Origin: an uncultured Halomonas sp.
Lineage (GTDB): Bacteria; Pseudomonadota; Gammaproteobacteria; Pseudomonadales; Halomonadaceae
Length of the DNA stretch: 64,000 bases
Direction of reading: 5' to 3'
Assembly (NCBI RefSeq): GCF_947500835.1
Contig: NZ_CANMTQ010000009.1
Coordinates: 164,288-228,287, forward strand
Below are positions 61,709 to 64,000 of this stretch, piece after piece. Position numbers and translations under genes: made by a program. The notes beneath the pieces are model-generated. The model was given only the letters and a program-made list of their open reading frames with translations, was not told the origin of the DNA and made no database searches. The stretch's first letter is position 1. Each line of letters begins with the position of its first letter.

Positions 61709-62482
61709 GTGCTCAGTATTATCTCACCCGCCAAGACACTGGATTTCGAAACCCCACCGTCTACAGAACAGTACACACAGCCTGATTACCTCGAGCAGAG
61801 CATGGAGCTGGTCGAGATCCTGCGTGACTATTCGCCGCAACAGCTTGCCGAACTGATGAGTATCAGCGACAAACTGGCCGGCCTCAACACTGCTCGCTAT
61901 AGCGAATGGTCGCCACCCTTTACCCTTGATAATGCGAAGCAAGCGGTTCAGGCCTTTCAGGGCGATGTCTATACCGGACTTGAAGCGTCGACGTTCAGCA
62001 CCGAGGACAACGCCTTTGCCCAGGATCATCTGCGAATCCTCTCAGGCCTTTATGGCTTGTTGCGACCGCTTGACCTAATGCAACCTTATCGTCTGGAAAT
62101 GGGAACACGACTGCCCAATGCTGCTGGTAAGGATCTCTACGCCTTCTGGAAAGACCGCCTGACCCAGGATCTGGAGGCTGCCGTCACTCGCAGCGGTTCC
62201 AACGTGCTCGTCAACCTCGCGTCCAACGAATACTCCAAAGCGATCGATATAAAACGGCTTTCGGCAAGAGTCATCACACCGGTATTCAAGGATGCCAAGA
62301 ACGGTCAGTACAAGATCATCAGTTTCTACGCTAAAAAGGCACGGGGCCTGATGAGCGCCTGGCTGATCCGTAACCGCGTAGATTCCCCGGATGCAATCAA
62401 GACGTTCGATGTCGCCGGTTATCGCTTCAGTTCAGCCATGTCGGAAGGGGACACCCTAGTATTCACCAGAGATGAAGTGTGA
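61709..62482 (+). CDS. yaaA: Peroxide stress protein YaaA
   Basis: 257 residues. YaaA limits intracellular free iron and DNA damage during peroxide stress in E. coli. It begins [12 protein letters not shown], the diagnostic N-terminus, with LNTARYSEW and [30 protein letters not shown] and [10 protein letters not shown]. The start is GTG (61709) with GGAGGATCT directly before it. Confidence 0.96.
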   Translation: MLSIISPAKTLDFETPPSTEQYTQPDYLEQSMELVEILRDYSPQQLAELMSISDKLAGLNTARYSEWSPPFTLDNAKQAVQAFQGDVYTGLEASTFSTEDNAFAQDHLRILSGLYGLLRPLDLMQPYRLEMGTRLPNAAGKDLYAFWKDRLTQDLEAAVTRSGSNVLVNLASNEYSKAIDIKRLSARVITPVFKDAKNGQYKIISFYAKKARGLMSAWLIRNRVDSPDAIKTFDVAGYRFSSAMSEGDTLVFTRDEV

Positions 62483-62578
62483 CCGACTTGGTCCGCAAAT
62501 CTAGGATACGACTGGCGGATAAAACGCTAGAATGAATCTCCCCTTTTTTGACATCCTCTTTTCTGGAGACACAACAAC

Positions 62579-63397
62579 ATGCGCAACCTCTTAGTCATGC
62601 TGCTGGTTGGCTTGCTGGGTTTCGGCCTGGCTGTCGAGCATGCTGAAGCCAAGCGGTTCGGTGGTGGTAAGAGCTTTGGCTCTCAATCCCGCTCTGTAAA
62701 CACCCCCTCCAGTACGACAAGCAGAACGGCAAGCACGCCACAGCGTCAGCCTTCAAAAGGGCTTTCACGCTTTGCCGGCCCATTTGCTGGCCTGCTTGCC
62801 GGTGGCTTGCTGGCTTCGCTGTTTTTCGGTGGAGCCTTCGACGAGTTACGGCTCACCGACATACTGTTGATCGCCGGTGCCATCTGGCTTGCTTTTCGCC
62901 TCTTTGGTCGCCGTCGCAGGGCATCGACCGCTACGGGACCGCAAGCCTACTCCGAGCATCAAACACAATCAGGCGGCCAACAGCACGCATTCACATCGTC
63001 CGCTCAACGCGGTGGCACAACGAGCCATTTAGCGTGGTTTGATAAAGAGCAGTTCTTGTCGGGCGCCAAAGAGCACTTCATGACGTTGCAACGTGCCTGG
63101 GATAACAATGACTTCAGCAGCATCCAAGAGTACGTGACGCCTGAACTATATAATCAGCTACGCGAAGAGCGTGCCCACCACTCGGCAAACAACCACACCG
63201 AAAGTGTGCGTCTTTTTGCCGAACTAGGTAATGTGCAGGAACACGGCCAGAAAGCCGAGGCCACGGTACTGTTTCACGGTATTCTCGATGAGGATGGTGA
63301 GCAAAACGAGTTCAACGAAACCTGGCACCTGGTTCGCGATTTGCGCGAAGGAGCGCCTTGGTACATTCAGGGCATCGAGCAGAATCCGGGTGCTTAG
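62579..63397 (+). CDS. Tim44-like domain membrane protein
   Basis: 272 residues. A signal peptide (LLVMLLVGLLGFGLAVEHAEA) is followed by the KRFGGGKSFGSQSRS low-complexity motif typical of bacterial Tim44-like proteins. One or two hydrophobic segments (FAGPFAGLLAGGLLASLFFGG and LTDILLIAGAIWLAFRLFG) precede the C-terminal Tim44 domain (about 150-272; LRAW-like LQRAWDNNDFSSIQEYVTPELY). Bacterial function unclear; envelope location inferred. A terminator follows. Confidence 0.9.
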   Translation: MRNLLVMLLVGLLGFGLAVEHAEAKRFGGGKSFGSQSRSVNTPSSTTSRTASTPQRQPSKGLSRFAGPFAGLLAGGLLASLFFGGAFDELRLTDILLIAGAIWLAFRLFGRRRRASTATGPQAYSEHQTQSGGQQHAFTSSAQRGGTTSHLAWFDKEQFLSGAKEHFMTLQRAWDNNDFSSIQEYVTPELYNQLREERAHHSANNHTESVRLFAELGNVQEHGQKAEATVLFHGILDEDGEQNEFNETWHLVRDLREGAPWYIQGIEQNPGA

Positions 63398-63427
63398 CCC
63401 AGTATCATTTTTGCTCTGTTAAAGCAA

Positions 63428-63456
63428 AATGCCGGACAGCTATGCTGTCCGGCATT
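63428..63456. terminator. Bidirectional terminator after the Tim44-like gene
   Basis: AATGCCGGACAGC (63428-63440) pairs perfectly with GCTGTCCGGCATT (63444-63456) around TAT, with A-rich sequence upstream and TT downstream. Confidence 0.85.
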
Positions 63457-63496
63457 TCCCGCAAGTTAAGTATCTTACGTTTATACGAAATATCAC

Positions 63497-63694
63497 TCAG
63501 TTCTGCGCATCTTCTGCAGAATCTTGGATGTCGTCACCCATTTCCTCAACGCTGTCGCCAGCATCGTCTACGGCGTCATCAATGTTTTCACCCGCCTCTT
63601 CCGCAGGCCCTTGATCCTCGCAAGCAGCAACACCGCCCAACATCAACGCTATCAAGATCGCCAAGCCTAGCTTACGTAGCAAGCCATTTTGCAT
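63497..63694 (-). CDS. Small acidic lipoprotein
   Basis: 65 residues. A lipoprotein signal peptide with lipobox GVAAC puts the lipidated Cys near residue 25; the mature part is only ~40 residues, dominated by Asp, Glu and Ala (ENIDDAVDDAGDSVEEMGDD), likely one amphipathic helix. The second ATG (63694) is chosen because AAGGAG stands six bases upstream; the first ATG abuts it. It resembles entericidin-like or other small envelope peptides in layout, but no firm family. Confidence 0.75.
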   Translation of the reverse strand: MQNGLLRKLGLAILIALMLGGVAACEDQGPAEEAGENIDDAVDDAGDSVEEMGDDIQDSAEDAQN

Positions 63695-63897
63695 ATCCAT
63701 CTCCTTAAGAAACTGACGAATGATTAAATCACAATAACCCGCATTGTATATAAATACTACTATTGTGTTTCAGTATTGCTTATTAATAACAGCTACTTAC
63801 TCAATGAAAAACAACTCACTTCGAAAACTTTGTGCAAAGAATATTTAGAATATCTTTCACTTAGTCACTGAGTAAACTTCGCTTTCATCACACGCAC

Positions 63898-63930
63898 AAA
63901 AAACCCCCAGCCTGTTTAAGGCTGGGGGTT
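63898..63930 (-). terminator. Strong terminator for a minus-strand gene beyond the window
   Basis: AACCCCCAGCC (63902-63912) pairs with GGCTGGGGGTT (63920-63930) around TGTTTAA; on the minus strand it is followed by six T. It ends a transcript entering from the right edge. The 200 bases between it and the lipoprotein start are AT-rich and hold no gene. Confidence 0.88.
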
Positions 63931-63972
63931 GGGATAGATGCCTGACGAGGAGCTGGCCGGCACTCCGGGACT

Positions 63973-64000
63973 TTACTCGTCTCCTCCTGAGACTCGCCCT
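63973..64000 (-). CDS. Possible 3' end of a minus-strand gene
   Basis: An open frame from the edge ends at TAA (63973-63975) with the C-terminal residues GRVSGGDE, 43 bases before the terminator stem. Too short to identify; the terminator makes some minus-strand gene here likely, but the frame is not certain. Confidence 0.25.

Overview
The window reads as a contiguous piece of a gammaproteobacterial chromosome, most likely a Halomonas-like member of the Halomonadaceae. This is inferred from gene order and protein character; no database search was possible. Support comes from the ffh-rpsP-rimM-trmD-rplS block beside xerD-dsbC-hom-thrC-recJ (a Pseudomonas/Oceanospirillales-type arrangement), prfB-lysS with the E. 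coli-type RF2 frameshift, minCDE, an acetoacetyl-CoA reductase, many acidic proteins and a GC-rich composition. There is no prophage, CRISPR array, rRNA operon or intact transposase. Coding density is high and most content is core metabolism and information processing.

Layout. 0-10.3 kb: ftsE (cut by the window edge), ftsY, a TA-flanked MITE, rsmD, a ZapB-like coiled coil, rimI, a HolD-like gene, bolA, an MFS pump, a conserved unknown, lysS and prfB; four intergenic spacers here carry repeat-like inverted elements. 10.6-17.4 kb: an oligopeptide ABC operon with two tandem binding proteins, two permeases and one fused double-ATPase. 17.4-22.2 kb: fadL, then a divergent MerR regulator, Cu+-ATPase and 29-residue membrane peptide. 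22.2-27.2 kb: a three-gene signalling operon (GAF/PAS histidine kinase, stand-alone receiver, Hpt-REC-GGDEF). 27.3-37.4 kb: recJ, thrC, hom, dsbC, xerD, rplS, trmD, rimM, rpsP, ffh. 37.7-39.8 kb: a YpjD-like cytochrome assembly protein and a CNNM/CorC-type protein. 39.9-46 kb: a flippase-acyltransferase fusion with its TetR regulator, then a degenerate SRAP protein coupled to a periplasmic M16 protease. 46.1-53.6 kb: sbcB, minCDE, a 922-residue DUF349 protein, phaB and the initiator tRNA. 53.9-60.8 kb: CnoX, a PatB-type C-S lyase and a co-directional run of small conserved genes. 60.9-64 kb: Sel1 protein, yaaA, Tim44-like protein, a small lipoprotein and a terminator for a gene beyond the edge.

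Genes cooperate in recognisable units: SRP targeting (ffh, ftsY), translation (rpsP, rplS, trmD, rimM, prfB, lysS, fMet tRNA), division-site selection (minCDE, ftsE, ZapB-like), threonine synthesis (hom, thrC), copper export (merR-copA) and peptide uptake (opp). The least ordinary observations are: an SRAP-fold protein in which all four catalytic positions are changed; a CueR-like regulator with Cys at the selector position 77 driving a Cu+-type ATPase; a copA-overlapping micropeptide; a probable hairpin-repeat family with a compensatory base change; and a PsrA-like operator before fadL. I found no clear large undescribed system.
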